From Planctomycetaceae bacterium (GTDB lineage: Bacteria; Planctomycetota; Planctomycetia; Pirellulales; Pirellulaceae), in NCBI GenBank assembly GCA_020638995.1, contig JACKHM010000002.1:496001-560000 (forward strand): 64,000 nucleotides of DNA. Direction: 5' to 3'. Position numbers and translations under genes: made by a program. Below the pieces are notes generated by a model. That model ran no database searches and had not been told where the DNA came from. It was given only the letters and a program-made list of their open reading frames with translations. Positions 55,081 to 64,000 of the stretch are shown one piece after another. The first letter of the stretch is position 1, and each line of letters begins with the position of its first letter.

Positions 55081-56619
55081 GTGTCAGATATGCAGATGCA
55101 GAGCCTGATCGAGTATGTTTTGGAGGGCGATTCCCCCATGGATCGCGGGACACCTTCCGAACTGCAATGGTTGGGTGAGGCAACGGATGCGCAGTTTGAA
55201 GAGTTTTTGCAGGCGTTGCTTGACACGGACTTGAATTCCTCTCACGATCCGGCGCTTGCTGACGTATTTCGCCATGTGATGTACCGGCTGCGCCCTTGGG
55301 ATGCGAGTAATCGACGTCGGTTGCCGCCGACGAGTGTACCGCTGGTTGTTGCTATGTACCGCAAGTTGGGTGCGGCGAGTTCGTCGCGTTGCCACTTGCT
55401 GCAAATACTAGCGGCATCCGCGATCCCGCATGAGCTGGAAGAGTTTACCAACCTTGTGATCGATGATCCACCGTCCGACGCACCCTCGGCACTGCTTGCC
55501 TTTGGCCCGCTGTTTCAGCACACGTCCTATGATGTGCGAAGGCTATTTCCAAAATTGCTTGACGCCTTACAGCATCAAGTCGTTGCGGCTTCGATTATCG
55601 ACCTTGCAAACTTTTTGTTTCGTCATGACTTGATAGCTCCGCATCCCGGCATCGCTCGCAAAGAACAATTGATCACGCTGCTAGGTGCGGTGGTCCAAAG
55701 GTTGAGTCGAATCGAAGAAGACCCCACTCAATTCGCCACCTCGCCCGACGAGATCGCGCAGCAAATCGACGATGCCATCTCTCTAGCCGTTGCGCTGTGC
55801 GACGCCTTGGCCTTAATCGGTGATCGCGAAGCCATCGGCAAGTTGTATCAGGCGTTGGAAGTTCGTCACCGGCGCTTGCACACCGAAGCCGCGGCGGCTT
55901 TGGCTCGCTTTGGCGAAGAGGCCGGCAAGAACGCACTTGTCGAATTGGTGGCGGAACCGGTGGCGCGATTGCGAGTTTTGGCCTATGCCGAAGAGTTGGA
56001 CTTGACCGAGAAACTGGATGAGCAATTCACGACGCCAGTTGCTCGCGCCGAGGCTGAACTAGCTTTGTGGCTGGCTCAACCTTCTCAAATGGGCATACCG
56101 CCGACGAAGATGGAACTTATCGATTCTCGCTTGCAACACTGGCCTGGTTACGACGAACCGGTGGCCAGCTTCCTGTTCCGTTTTACTTACCAATTGCCCG
56201 CGAGCGAATACAGCAATGTCGGTATCGTCGGTCCACTGACACATGCGTTTGGTGCAGACTTGCTGGATCTGCCGCCCGATGACATCTATGCCGCCTTTGC
56301 TGGCTGGCACGTCGAACATGAAGACATCTTTGAGATGGACGCGGCGGCATTGACGGAGGCTCAACGCGTCGAGGTCACGCGATTGGAAAGAAAGCTTCGC
56401 GATCACGATTTCGACGCGATTCAACCCGCTATTTTCGGAATGTTCCTCGGTGACAAGGTGCTTGTCGCTCGAGCTGTATGCGAGGGACATTCGGGGATCG
56501 CTGTCATGGATGATCATGAACCAAGTTGGTTCCCCGCTCGCAACACGTCACGACCGATTGGTTCCTACGAAGCGTGCTGTATCTACAAGGGACGCCGTCT
56601 CTTGCGAACCTTCAACTGA
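55081..56619 (+). CDS. HEAT-like helical repeat protein, function unknown
   Basis: The 512-residue protein has no signal or membrane segment. GTG at 55081 follows GGAG at about 10 bases; ATG 55090 is also possible. Residues about 220-330 show alanine-rich helix pairs of the HEAT/armadillo type (LHTEAAAALARFGEEAGK, VARLRVLAYAEEL). The remainder is helical and acidic, with no metal or catalytic motif. I recognise no named family; similar lineage-specific scaffold proteins occur in planctomycetes. It stands alone between leuS and an oxidoreductase gene. Confidence 0.75.
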   Translation: MSDMQMQSLIEYVLEGDSPMDRGTPSELQWLGEATDAQFEEFLQALLDTDLNSSHDPALADVFRHVMYRLRPWDASNRRRLPPTSVPLVVAMYRKLGAASSSRCHLLQILAASAIPHELEEFTNLVIDDPPSDAPSALLAFGPLFQHTSYDVRRLFPKLLDALQHQVVAASIIDLANFLFRHDLIAPHPGIARKEQLITLLGAVVQRLSRIEEDPTQFATSPDEIAQQIDDAISLAVALCDALALIGDREAIGKLYQALEVRHRRLHTEAAAALARFGEEAGKNALVELVAEPVARLRVLAYAEELDLTEKLDEQFTTPVARAEAELALWLAQPSQMGIPPTKMELIDSRLQHWPGYDEPVASFLFRFTYQLPASEYSNVGIVGPLTHAFGADLLDLPPDDIYAAFAGWHVEHEDIFEMDAAALTEAQRVEVTRLERKLRDHDFDAIQPAIFGMFLGDKVLVARAVCEGHSGIAVMDDHEPSWFPARNTSRPIGSYEACCIYKGRRLLRTFN

Positions 56620-56684
56620 AAGCAAGCGGCGTTTCGTACATAATGGAACCATCCTTACCATCGTCTCGATCCCGGGAGAGTATT

Positions 56685-57962
56685 ATGATTCGCCAGATTG
56701 GTCGCCGTCAGATGCTGAAAACCAGCGCCCTTGCGGGAGCCGGCTTCTGGTTGGGCACACAAACCAAGGCGGCTGACTCGCCGAATGAGAAACTGAACGT
56801 CGCGTGTATTGGCATTGGCGGTCGAGGTGCGGCCAATGTGAGCGGTGTCGAAAGCCAAAACATCGTGGCGTTGTGCGACGTTGACGACAGCCGCGCCGGG
56901 AAAGCTTACGAACGGCACTCGAAAGCGAAGAAGTACATTGACTTTCGTAAGATGCTCGACAAGATGGACAAGCAAATCGATGCCGTCGTTGTCAGCACTC
57001 CCGATCATACCCACTTTCATCCCTCGATGATGGCGATGCAGATGGGCAAACACTTGTACTGCGAAAAGCCCATGGCACACACCGTGTGGGAAGCTCGCGA
57101 AATGACAAAGATGGCGGCCAAGATGAAAGTGGCCACCCAACTCGGCGTCCAACGACACACGCTCACGAACATGCATCGCAGTGTCGAGTTGATAAAGTCC
57201 GGCGCAATCGGAAAGGTGTCCGAAGTGCATTCTTGGATTGGCGGCGATCGCGGAATGCCTACGATGCCAACCGATAAACCGGCCATTCCGTCGGGACTTG
57301 ATTGGGACTTGTGGCTTGGACCCGCGAAGGAGCGGCCTTATCACACCGCGTACTGTCCATACGGCTGGCGATTTTGGTGGGATTTCGGTACGGGCGAAAC
57401 AGGAAACTGGGGCTGCCACATTCTTGATATTCCGTACTGGGCTTTGGGTTTGAAGTATCCAACGAGAGTGGAAGGAACTGGACCGGAAGTCGATCCGGAA
57501 CGAACTCCAAAGGCAATGACTACGTCATTCGAGTTTGCCGAACAAGACGTAAAGCTGCATTGGTATCACGCGAAAAACGGCCCACTGATTCTGGCAGAGA
57601 GGGGATTACCGGAACGCGGCATGAACACCCTGTTTATTGGAACTGATGGGATGCTGCTCACGGGCTTTAGCAAGTACAAGTTGTATCCGGAAGACAAGTT
57701 TGCTGACTTTAAGCCGCCGGCGCAAACCATTGAAGGCTCGCCAGGCTTCTACAAGGAATGGTTCACTGCGTGTAAAGGTGGCACGCCAGCGACTTGTAAT
57801 TTCGACTATTCCGGACCTTTGTCAGAGACGGTTCTACTCGGCAATGTTGCCTATCGCGCTGGTGGGGCGTTCGATTGGGATGCTAAGAACTTGGCAACCA
57901 GCGGCAACGAAAGGGCTTCGCAATTTATTCGGTCGGAGTTTCGAAAGGGCTGGCAACTCTAG
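56685..57962 (+). CDS. Tat-exported Gfo/Idh/MocA family oxidoreductase
   Basis: ATG 56685 follows GGGAGAG closely and begins IRQIGRRQMLKTSALAGAG, a twin-arginine-type signal; the frame upstream overlaps the previous gene and is not real. The 425-residue protein has the Rossmann start LNVACIGIGGRGAA, ALCDVDDS, VSTPDHTHFHP and the catalytic lysine in CEKPMAHT. Its C-terminal domain has WDLWLGPAKERPYH, GNWGCHILD and CNFDYSGPLSE, the same block order as the protein at 39122. It is likely exported with bound NAD(P) to act on a sugar. The substrate is unknown. Confidence 0.9.
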   Translation: MIRQIGRRQMLKTSALAGAGFWLGTQTKAADSPNEKLNVACIGIGGRGAANVSGVESQNIVALCDVDDSRAGKAYERHSKAKKYIDFRKMLDKMDKQIDAVVVSTPDHTHFHPSMMAMQMGKHLYCEKPMAHTVWEAREMTKMAAKMKVATQLGVQRHTLTNMHRSVELIKSGAIGKVSEVHSWIGGDRGMPTMPTDKPAIPSGLDWDLWLGPAKERPYHTAYCPYGWRFWWDFGTGETGNWGCHILDIPYWALGLKYPTRVEGTGPEVDPERTPKAMTTSFEFAEQDVKLHWYHAKNGPLILAERGLPERGMNTLFIGTDGMLLTGFSKYKLYPEDKFADFKPPAQTIEGSPGFYKEWFTACKGGTPATCNFDYSGPLSETVLLGNVAYRAGGAFDWDAKNLATSGNERASQFIRSEFRKGWQL

Positions 57963-58118
57963 CCGCTTCGGTCGAATCAGTCTGGGTTGTACAACCTGTA
58001 AGTACTGCTTTATTGCGAGTTGATTTTCAGGGTCGCGATACGATCATTAACGCTGTGCCTTATCGCGGTTCGTAGATGGCGTTGCTTGCCCAACTCGTTC
58101 TCAAGGAAGCTAAGCTTC

Positions 58119-59165
58119 ATGGCTGAAATTGATCACTACGACTACGATCTACCAAAGGAGCTGATCGCACAGCGACCGTTGACTCGTCGAGTCGATGCGA
58201 GGCTGTTGGTCGTCGACCGGCGTCGAGATGAGATTGAGCATTGTTACGTGCGCGATCTGCCTGATTTGCTGTCACCCCAAGACGCACTGGTGCTGAATAA
58301 CACTCGCGTCATCCCAGCCCGGCTTGTCGGCTATCGAACGCGGACGGGGGGACGTTGGAGCGGTCTGTTTTTGTCCGTCGATGCGCATGGGTTGTGGCAG
58401 GTGCTTGGGCAGACGCGGGGCAAGTTGCAAGTGGGCGAGACCGTGACGCTTCATGATTGTGACGGTCGGCACGAGGTGAAGCTAAAGATGTTGGCCAAGC
58501 TTGATGGAGGGGCCTGGGCTGCGAAACCTGAGTCGGAAGATTCGACGTTCGACGTACTCGAATCCATCGGTCGTGTTCCGCTGCCGCCCTATATCCGAGA
58601 CGGCGAGATGACGGAGCAGGATCGAGAGACCTATCAGACCGTTTATGCAACGCATCCGGGAGCAGTGGCAGCTCCTACGGCTGGACTGCATTTTACCGAG
58701 GCGATACTTAATAAGATTCGGCAGCGAGCGGTCCGTACATGTCACGTCACGTTGCACGTGGGCATCGGCACCTTTCGACCGATCTCCACCGAGTCGCTCG
58801 ATGCTCATCAGATGCACAGCGAATGGGGAAGCATCGACGAAACCGCCGTTCAGGAACTAAAAGAAACTCGCGCTAACGGGGGTCGGATCGTCGCCGTCGG
58901 GACAACGTCGGTTCGCGTGCTGGAAACTGCCACGCGATCCGGAGTCTTACAGCCGTGGCAGGGCGAAACGGATTTGTTCATTCGGCCGCCCTACGAGTTT
59001 CGATCGGTGGACGCACTGATGACAAACTTCCATCTACCGAAGAGCACGTTGCTTGTTTTGGTTCGTACCTTTGGCGGTGATGAACTGATCCAGCGAGCTT
59101 ATGACGAGGCAATTCGCGAGCAATATCGCTTTTACAGCTATGGCGATGCCATGCTGATCTTATGA
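58119..59165 (+). CDS. queA: S-adenosylmethionine:tRNA ribosyltransferase-isomerase
   Basis: ATG 58119 gives a 348-residue protein, the usual family length; the frame open from 58020 is not family-like. Conserved QueA blocks are YDLPKELIAQRP, LVLNNTRVIPARL, YQTVYATHPGAVAAPTAGLHFT, VTLHVGIGTFRPI, GGRIVAVGTTSVRVLE, TDLFIRPPYEF and TNFHLPKSTLLVLV. It transfers the ribosyl part of SAM to pre-queuosine-1 in tRNA, forming epoxyqueuosine. No other queuosine gene (tgt, queG) is in this window; tgt often follows queA but here a convergent hydrolase gene does. Confidence 0.96.
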   Translation: MAEIDHYDYDLPKELIAQRPLTRRVDARLLVVDRRRDEIEHCYVRDLPDLLSPQDALVLNNTRVIPARLVGYRTRTGGRWSGLFLSVDAHGLWQVLGQTRGKLQVGETVTLHDCDGRHEVKLKMLAKLDGGAWAAKPESEDSTFDVLESIGRVPLPPYIRDGEMTEQDRETYQTVYATHPGAVAAPTAGLHFTEAILNKIRQRAVRTCHVTLHVGIGTFRPISTESLDAHQMHSEWGSIDETAVQELKETRANGGRIVAVGTTSVRVLETATRSGVLQPWQGETDLFIRPPYEFRSVDALMTNFHLPKSTLLVLVRTFGGDELIQRAYDEAIREQYRFYSYGDAMLIL

Positions 59166-59188
59166 GGCCGTCTTAAAGGTGCGTTTTT

Positions 59189-61210
59189 TCAATCGGCGAG
59201 TCGTTTGGGTTTCAACTGCCATTGTTCATCGAAGAAATCGGCGGCAACTACTTTACCGGGCCACAAAGAATCAGAAGGTGTTCGTAAGTCGATGACCGCC
59301 CAATCCGGCAGCTTGGGTACTTGTCGCGCGTTGTTGAGGTATGCGAACTCACGATAGGTGAATCCGCTGTTCAGAACAACGTACCGTCTCGGATTGAGTG
59401 GGTTGGGATAAATCAGTACGGGCGCATGTTGTTCGGCGGCAAAAGTCCGATTGCCAACGACTACTGCCTCGGTGGTCCAACGAATCGGGAGTTTGTCTGC
59501 AATCTGGCTGATCAGTTTGTTGGAGGCGGGGTCGCCGAACAAAATTAGGTTCGACGAGTCGATGTCTGCCTCAGATATGTCTGTATCCTGCTTCACCACT
59601 GCGTCGCCTCGGAAATGGCGTCGCCAGTGTTCGACAAAGTGTGCTAATTCCGAGTGGCTCCAGCGGTCAACGGCCTCGTGACTTGCCCTGCCGCTTGGCC
59701 GGACAACGATGAACGAGTCCATGAACGCATCGTCGATAGGGCCCTGCAGATTGTGACGTTTGAACACGCCTACGCTCGGCGGTCCGGAGGTCTCCCCAGC
59801 TTCACCATCCCAGAGGTGGAAGCTCCAGGACCGGTCGCTCATTGGGCGTCCAGCAATGTAAGACTTGCCGTTCACTTCGACCTCGACGGACTTGTGGACG
59901 TCGAACGGACATTGTCCTGAGTCCATCGCGAGCGAGATCCCACGAACATTTTGGGATTTGACCGTGATGTGGTTCTGCTGATCAATCGAGGCGTCAACAC
60001 GAGCTTGTTCCCAGTGCTGCTCTAAACCTGTGATCCGCACCCAATGACTGCGATTGTATTTCAGCGTAAAAGTGGCCAGCGAGACATGCTGCGGAACGGT
60101 TTGACGCCCTTGCTTGGCGAGCATCGCCAAGCGATGCTCGATCTCGATTGCTGAGTCCTTGTGAATGGCGTGCTTCGTTTCTGGACCGATGAGATGCACA
60201 AGCGAGATCCGTTCGTTCGCGAGCGCAGCCTCCATGATATCGGCCGCTTGCTTCTGAATATCCAATTCGCCGCTGTAGGCAACCGTCGGCAAGTTATACA
60301 GATTTGTGGCGTAGCCGGGGCAATCGTACCAACGCCATAGCCGCTCTTCATACCAGGTCGGTGCGAGTGTCTCTTGCTGAAAGAACTTCAAGAACTCGGG
60401 TGTTTCAGAGAACCCAGCGCCTGGATTCGCAGCGAAAAACAAGTCGGGGTAGTGTACTGCCATCTGCCAACATCCGGCTCCGCCCATCGAGAAGCCTCGC
60501 ACCGCAACCCGATCCTCGTCGACACGATAGTGTGTCTTCGCGTGTTCCAACGCTTCCAACACATCGACTTCGCCAGCGAATTTGAACGCGTTACTGTAGC
60601 GTCCGTACGGGTGCAATACGATGGTATTCTTCGGCGCGATATTGCCCTGCTGCCGCATTCGCTGTGCGATGAAAGCGTTCTCGCTCAGCTTCTCTCCCCG
60701 ACCGTGGAACCACAGGTCCAATCGAAATTCATCTTTGCCTGTGAACATGTACGATTCAGGGATGAGTAATCCGTAGGGCTGGACCGTTTGATCGATCTTT
60801 GATCGATAACCGCGTACCACCAAACCGGATTGATGTGTCCAGGGTGCTTCGCCCGCAAGCAACTGGTCAGCCCGTTCGATACCTGTTCGCAGGACGTCTG
60901 CAGCACTTTTGATCTCTCCTGGCGAGAAGAACTCGTTGTACTGAAGTGCGTCGTGGACGGCGCGGTAGAAGATTTCTACGTCGGGTAGCAAGGGCTGCAC
61001 GAGCGGTTGCTTGCTCTTGCGAAGAGAAGTGAGCCGCTCGGCGAGCACACTCAATTGTTGCCCCAGCGACTCGCGGTCCTCTGCCGAGACTTCGATTCCA
61101 GACGGCGGAATCTGACGAACACTCTCGGGAATGTTATCGGCAGGGCCGTCTGCGAGGGACATCTGGCAGAAAATCGAAACGATGATCGGAAAAGCGATGA
61201 GGTGACGCAT
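59189..61210 (-). CDS. Secreted prolyl oligopeptidase/esterase-type alpha/beta hydrolase
   Basis: ATG 61210 follows GGAG and begins a signal (HLIAFPIIVSIFCQM). The 673-residue protein has an N-terminal helical region (30-120), then an alpha/beta hydrolase with YGLLIPESY, WFHGRGEKLSE (oxyanion region), VRGFSMGG (Ser241) and a histidine in GPETKHAIH. A long C-terminal part (about 390-673) is beta-rich and of unknown role, with FDVHKSVEVEVNG and DLRTPSDSLWPGK. It resembles planctomycete hydrolases related to prolyl oligopeptidase and polymer esterases. It is convergent with queA and divergent from the amidohydrolase gene. Confidence 0.8.
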   Translation of the reverse strand: MRHLIAFPIIVSIFCQMSLADGPADNIPESVRQIPPSGIEVSAEDRESLGQQLSVLAERLTSLRKSKQPLVQPLLPDVEIFYRAVHDALQYNEFFSPGEIKSAADVLRTGIERADQLLAGEAPWTHQSGLVVRGYRSKIDQTVQPYGLLIPESYMFTGKDEFRLDLWFHGRGEKLSENAFIAQRMRQQGNIAPKNTIVLHPYGRYSNAFKFAGEVDVLEALEHAKTHYRVDEDRVAVRGFSMGGAGCWQMAVHYPDLFFAANPGAGFSETPEFLKFFQQETLAPTWYEERLWRWYDCPGYATNLYNLPTVAYSGELDIQKQAADIMEAALANERISLVHLIGPETKHAIHKDSAIEIEHRLAMLAKQGRQTVPQHVSLATFTLKYNRSHWVRITGLEQHWEQARVDASIDQQNHITVKSQNVRGISLAMDSGQCPFDVHKSVEVEVNGKSYIAGRPMSDRSWSFHLWDGEAGETSGPPSVGVFKRHNLQGPIDDAFMDSFIVVRPSGRASHEAVDRWSHSELAHFVEHWRRHFRGDAVVKQDTDISEADIDSSNLILFGDPASNKLISQIADKLPIRWTTEAVVVGNRTFAAEQHAPVLIYPNPLNPRRYVVLNSGFTYREFAYLNNARQVPKLPDWAVIDLRTPSDSLWPGKVVAADFFDEQWQLKPKRLAD

Positions 61211-61430
61211 GGAGGCTCCGTCGAGTGGCCTGGGTGGAAGTTTGCAATTCAAGGTGGGAATGTTCCGTGGATATCGAATGTTTGTGATTTGCGCGATGCC
61301 TTTTCGTTCACCGCCGGACAGACAGGTGTGTCCGGCTGTATCTTGAGATTTCCCATGTTAACATAGTGGCACGCTTTCCGCGCTATTTGTGGGAACAGCT
61401 ACTGAGCCTGCACCTGTGGAGAATCCTTTC

Positions 61431-64000
61431 ATGTCGCTCAGCCGTGTCTGCCGGTACACCCTCCCGGCGATCTTCTTCGTCGTCTTGCTGAAGTCGCATG
61501 CGGCTCCTCCCACAACATTACCTGTTGAAGGTTTACGGCAAAACACGCCGCGCGTACATGCGTTGACCGGCGCCCGAATCGTGGTGGCTCCAGGACGCAC
61601 TATCGACAACGGCACGGTCGTGATTCGCGATGGAATAATTGAGGCGGCTGGCGATGTGAAAGCGCCGGCAGACGCGCGTCTATGGAATCTCGAAGGCAAG
61701 ACGGTTTACGCCGGACTCATCGATAGTTACGGCGAAATCGCAATCAGTTCCGACGTGACGAAATCAGGAACTCCCTACTGGAATTCGCTGATCACGCCAC
61801 AGTTGGCTATCGCCGATCACTACCAAGCCGATTCGGAATCGAACAAAAAGTTGCGTAATCAAGGTGTGACCACCAGACTGGTCGCGCCATCTCGCGGCAT
61901 CATCAAGGGAACCAGTTCATTGGTCTTGACGGGTGACGATTCCAATCGCGAAACAATTGTCCACGACCGAGTTGCCCAACACCTGCGGCTCACCGTCTCT
62001 CCCGGTCGCGGACGCGAAACTTATCCCAACTCGCCGATGGGTGCGGTCGCTTTGGCGCGGCAAGCGATGCTTGACGCAGATTGGTACGGAGATGCTTGGG
62101 CGGCGTATCGTTCAAACACAACTTTGCCTCGACCTGAACGAAACGATGCACTTGATACGTTGCAAGCCTATCCCGATAGCAGTCACTTGGTCATCGCAGA
62201 CGCCTCGAATGAGTTGTTCGTTCTGCGCGCGGATGAGTACGCTCGGCAGTTCTCGCTAAACATTGTCATTCGCGGCTCTGGACATGAATACAAGCGGCTC
62301 GATGCAATCACAGCGACGGGGCGTTCTGTAATTTTGCCTCTGAACTTTCCCAAGCCTCCGAACGTGGCATCGGCTGAGACAGCATTAAATGTTGATCTCG
62401 ATGATTTGATGCATTGGGATATTGCGCCCGAAAACGCCGCACGACTTGATCACGCGGGCGTCCCGATCGCTTTTACCAGTCACGGTCTCAAAGATCAGAG
62501 TGGCTTTCTCAAGGCAGTTCGGAAAGCCGTCGAACGCGGACTATCCAACGATTCGGCGCTGCGAGCGCTGACGACAACGCCGGCACGAATGTTCGGCGCT
62601 GATGACAAGTTGGGAACCATCGAGCGCGGCAAGATTGCGAACCTGGTGGTTACCGACGGAGACCTGTTTGCAGAAAAGACAAAGGTTGTTGAAACGTGGA
62701 TCAACGGAACGCGGTACGAAGTTGCCGTTACACCCGAGTTTGACATTCGCGGCGATTGGAAGTTGAACATTGCTGGTGAGAAAAGACATGTCGAGATGGA
62801 ACTGACCGGCGACGGCGACCGTCTGTCGGGCGAGATCGAGATAGAGTCGGAAGAGGAGGAGGATACTGACGAGAACGAGGGTAAGGAAATAAAATTGTCG
62901 CGTGTAGGTTTTCGCGATGCCCGATTCAGCTGCACGTTTGAGGCAAGTGGGCTATTGGGTCAAGGCGTCGCGCGTTTGACGGCGGTCGTTTCCTTTCCGA
63001 AGAACGGACCGGCGACATGGCTGGGGCACGTGACACTGGCAGACGGATCGCGCCGATCGGTGATGGCCACTCGCATCGAGGAGGATGACGAGGAAGCGGA
63101 AGATAACGAAGGGAAGGATCGCAAGAAGCCGGACGCGAAAGAGCCTGTGGCGGCTTCGTTTGACGTGAATTATCCGCTCGGAGCGTTCGGCCGAGAAAAA
63201 CCGCCAAAGCGGCCCAAGACGGTGCTGTTCAAGAACGCAACTGTCTGGACGTGTGGTAAGGCTGGTACTGTCGAAAACGCTTCGGTCTTGGTCGTGAACG
63301 GCCACATCCGAGCGGTGGGAAAAGAGATTGCTGTTCCCAAAGGCGGGATCGTCATAGATGCGACGGGCAAGCATATCACGCCTGGCATCATTGATTGCCA
63401 CTCGCACATGGCGACGGACGGCGGTATCAACGAGAGTACGCAGGCGATTACGGCGGAGGTTCGCATCGGCGATTTCATTGACGCCGATGACATTGCGATT
63501 TATCGACAGCTGGCGGGCGGAGTCACGACAGCCAACATCCTGCATGGATCAGCCAATCCAATCGGGGGCCAAAATCAAGTCATCAAGCTGCGTTGGGGAG
63601 CATTGCCGAACGCATTGAAGTTCTCTCAGGCTCCACAGGGCATCAAGTTCGCGCTTGGGGAAAACGTCAAGCAAAGTAACTGGGGCGACGAGTATACAAC
63701 TCGGTACCCACAGACACGCATGGGTGTCGAGCAAATAATGCGAGACGCGTTCCACGCGGCCCAAGCCTATCGCGCGGAGTGGGAAGAGTGGCGACAGACT
63801 CGCCGAGGTCTACCGCCTCGTGTGGACCTCGAGTTGGAAGCGATTGCAGAGATTGTCGAGGGGGCGCGTTGGATCCATTGCCATAGCTATCGACAAGACG
63901 AAATTCTTGCGCTGATTCGAACTCTCGACGAATTTAATATTCGAATCGGAACATTTCAGCACATCCTCGAGGGGTACAAGGTTGCGGATGCGATGGCAAA
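61431..64000 (+). CDS. Secreted tandem amidohydrolase (3' partial)
   Basis: ATG 61431 follows GGAG by 9 bases and begins a signal (YTLPAIFFVVLLKSHA). The frame runs to the right edge without a stop (about 856 residues visible). It holds two amidohydrolase-like halves. The first (about 45-430) keeps composite-domain strands (ARIVVAPGRTIDNGTVVIRDG) and TTTPARMFG and GKIANLVVTDGD, but where the metal motif belongs it reads GLIDSYGEI. The second, from about 600, has GIIDCHSHM (HxH), HCHSY and a further histidine in FQHILEG, so only this half appears catalytic. Two very acidic stretches (EEEEDTDENEG and EEDDEEAEDNEG) separate them. The substrate is unknown; related proteins include imidazolonepropionase-like enzymes. 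Confidence 0.85.
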   Translation, partial: MSLSRVCRYTLPAIFFVVLLKSHAAPPTTLPVEGLRQNTPRVHALTGARIVVAPGRTIDNGTVVIRDGIIEAAGDVKAPADARLWNLEGKTVYAGLIDSYGEIAISSDVTKSGTPYWNSLITPQLAIADHYQADSESNKKLRNQGVTTRLVAPSRGIIKGTSSLVLTGDDSNRETIVHDRVAQHLRLTVSPGRGRETYPNSPMGAVALARQAMLDADWYGDAWAAYRSNTTLPRPERNDALDTLQAYPDSSHLVIADASNELFVLRADEYARQFSLNIVIRGSGHEYKRLDAITATGRSVILPLNFPKPPNVASAETALNVDLDDLMHWDIAPENAARLDHAGVPIAFTSHGLKDQSGFLKAVRKAVERGLSNDSALRALTTTPARMFGADDKLGTIERGKIANLVVTDGDLFAEKTKVVETWINGTRYEVAVTPEFDIRGDWKLNIAGEKRHVEMELTGDGDRLSGEIEIESEEEEDTDENEGKEIKLSRVGFRDARFSCTFEASGLLGQGVARLTAVVSFPKNGPATWLGHVTLADGSRRSVMATRIEEDDEEAEDNEGKDRKKPDAKEPVAASFDVNYPLGAFGREKPPKRPKTVLFKNATVWTCGKAGTVENASVLVVNGHIRAVGKEIAVPKGGIVIDATGKHITPGIIDCHSHMATDGGINESTQAITAEVRIGDFIDADDIAIYRQLAGGVTTANILHGSANPIGGQNQVIKLRWGALPNALKFSQAPQGIKFALGENVKQSNWGDEYTTRYPQTRMGVEQIMRDAFHAAQAYRAEWEEWRQTRRGLPPRVDLELEAIAEIVEGARWIHCHSYRQDEILALIRTLDEFNIRIGTFQHILEGYKVADAMA

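Overview
The window looks like a chromosomal segment of a planctomycete, probably of the Pirellulales (Rhodopirellula/Blastopirellula type). The reasons are a giant mosaic surface protein with LamG, cadherin, Calx-beta, GEVED and dockerin domains; many secreted enzymes with Sec or Tat signals; Tat-exported Gfo/Idh/MocA oxidoreductases; ceramidase-like, sialidase-like and dimethylformamidase-like secreted proteins; and housekeeping genes (leuS, queA, map) scattered among them. This is judged from protein families only. I saw no rRNA, tRNA, CRISPR array, insertion sequence or prophage.

Positions 1-26337 are one open reading frame, already open at the left edge, for a surface or secreted protein of more than 8,700 residues. 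Its first half is a patchwork of lectin-like, LRR, propeller, PKD and VCBS-like domains. The middle is 33 tandem cadherin-like repeats with nested higher-order periodicity (about 315, 630 and 1260 bp, plus an 8-repeat block) and a perfect 630-bp tandem duplication. The end has four Calx-beta domains, a GEVED domain and a dockerin-like pair of calcium loops.

Positions 26574-43471 are an accessory block of mostly exported enzymes. It holds a propeller glycosidase-like protein, two ceramidase-fold proteins flanking a VanX-like dipeptidase, a sialidase-propeller/esterase fusion, a tandem alpha/beta hydrolase, a frame-broken M23 peptidase with PKD domains, an SGNH hydrolase, a Gfo/Idh/MocA protein, and a sialidase/dimethylformamidase-like gene pair. 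No transporter or regulator accompanies them, so a shared substrate is only inferred.

Positions 43589-48434 read leftward as a tight cluster: an HtrA-type protease fused to a SirB1-like domain, a small membrane protein, an M48 peptidase and a GH5-like hydrolase interrupted by an in-frame TGA. From 48600 to the right edge the content is more conserved: an ABC-2 permease, an SH3-domain protein, methionine aminopeptidase, leucyl-tRNA synthetase, a HEAT-like protein, a second Gfo/Idh/MocA protein, QueA, a secreted alpha/beta hydrolase and a tandem amidohydrolase that runs off the edge.

With the start codons chosen here, no gene-free stretch exceeds 300 bases. The longest gaps are 51784-52041, 26338-26573, 40466-40699, 61211-61430, 31690-31908 and 50774-50973. 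Apart from the weak hairpins listed, I see no convincing element in them.
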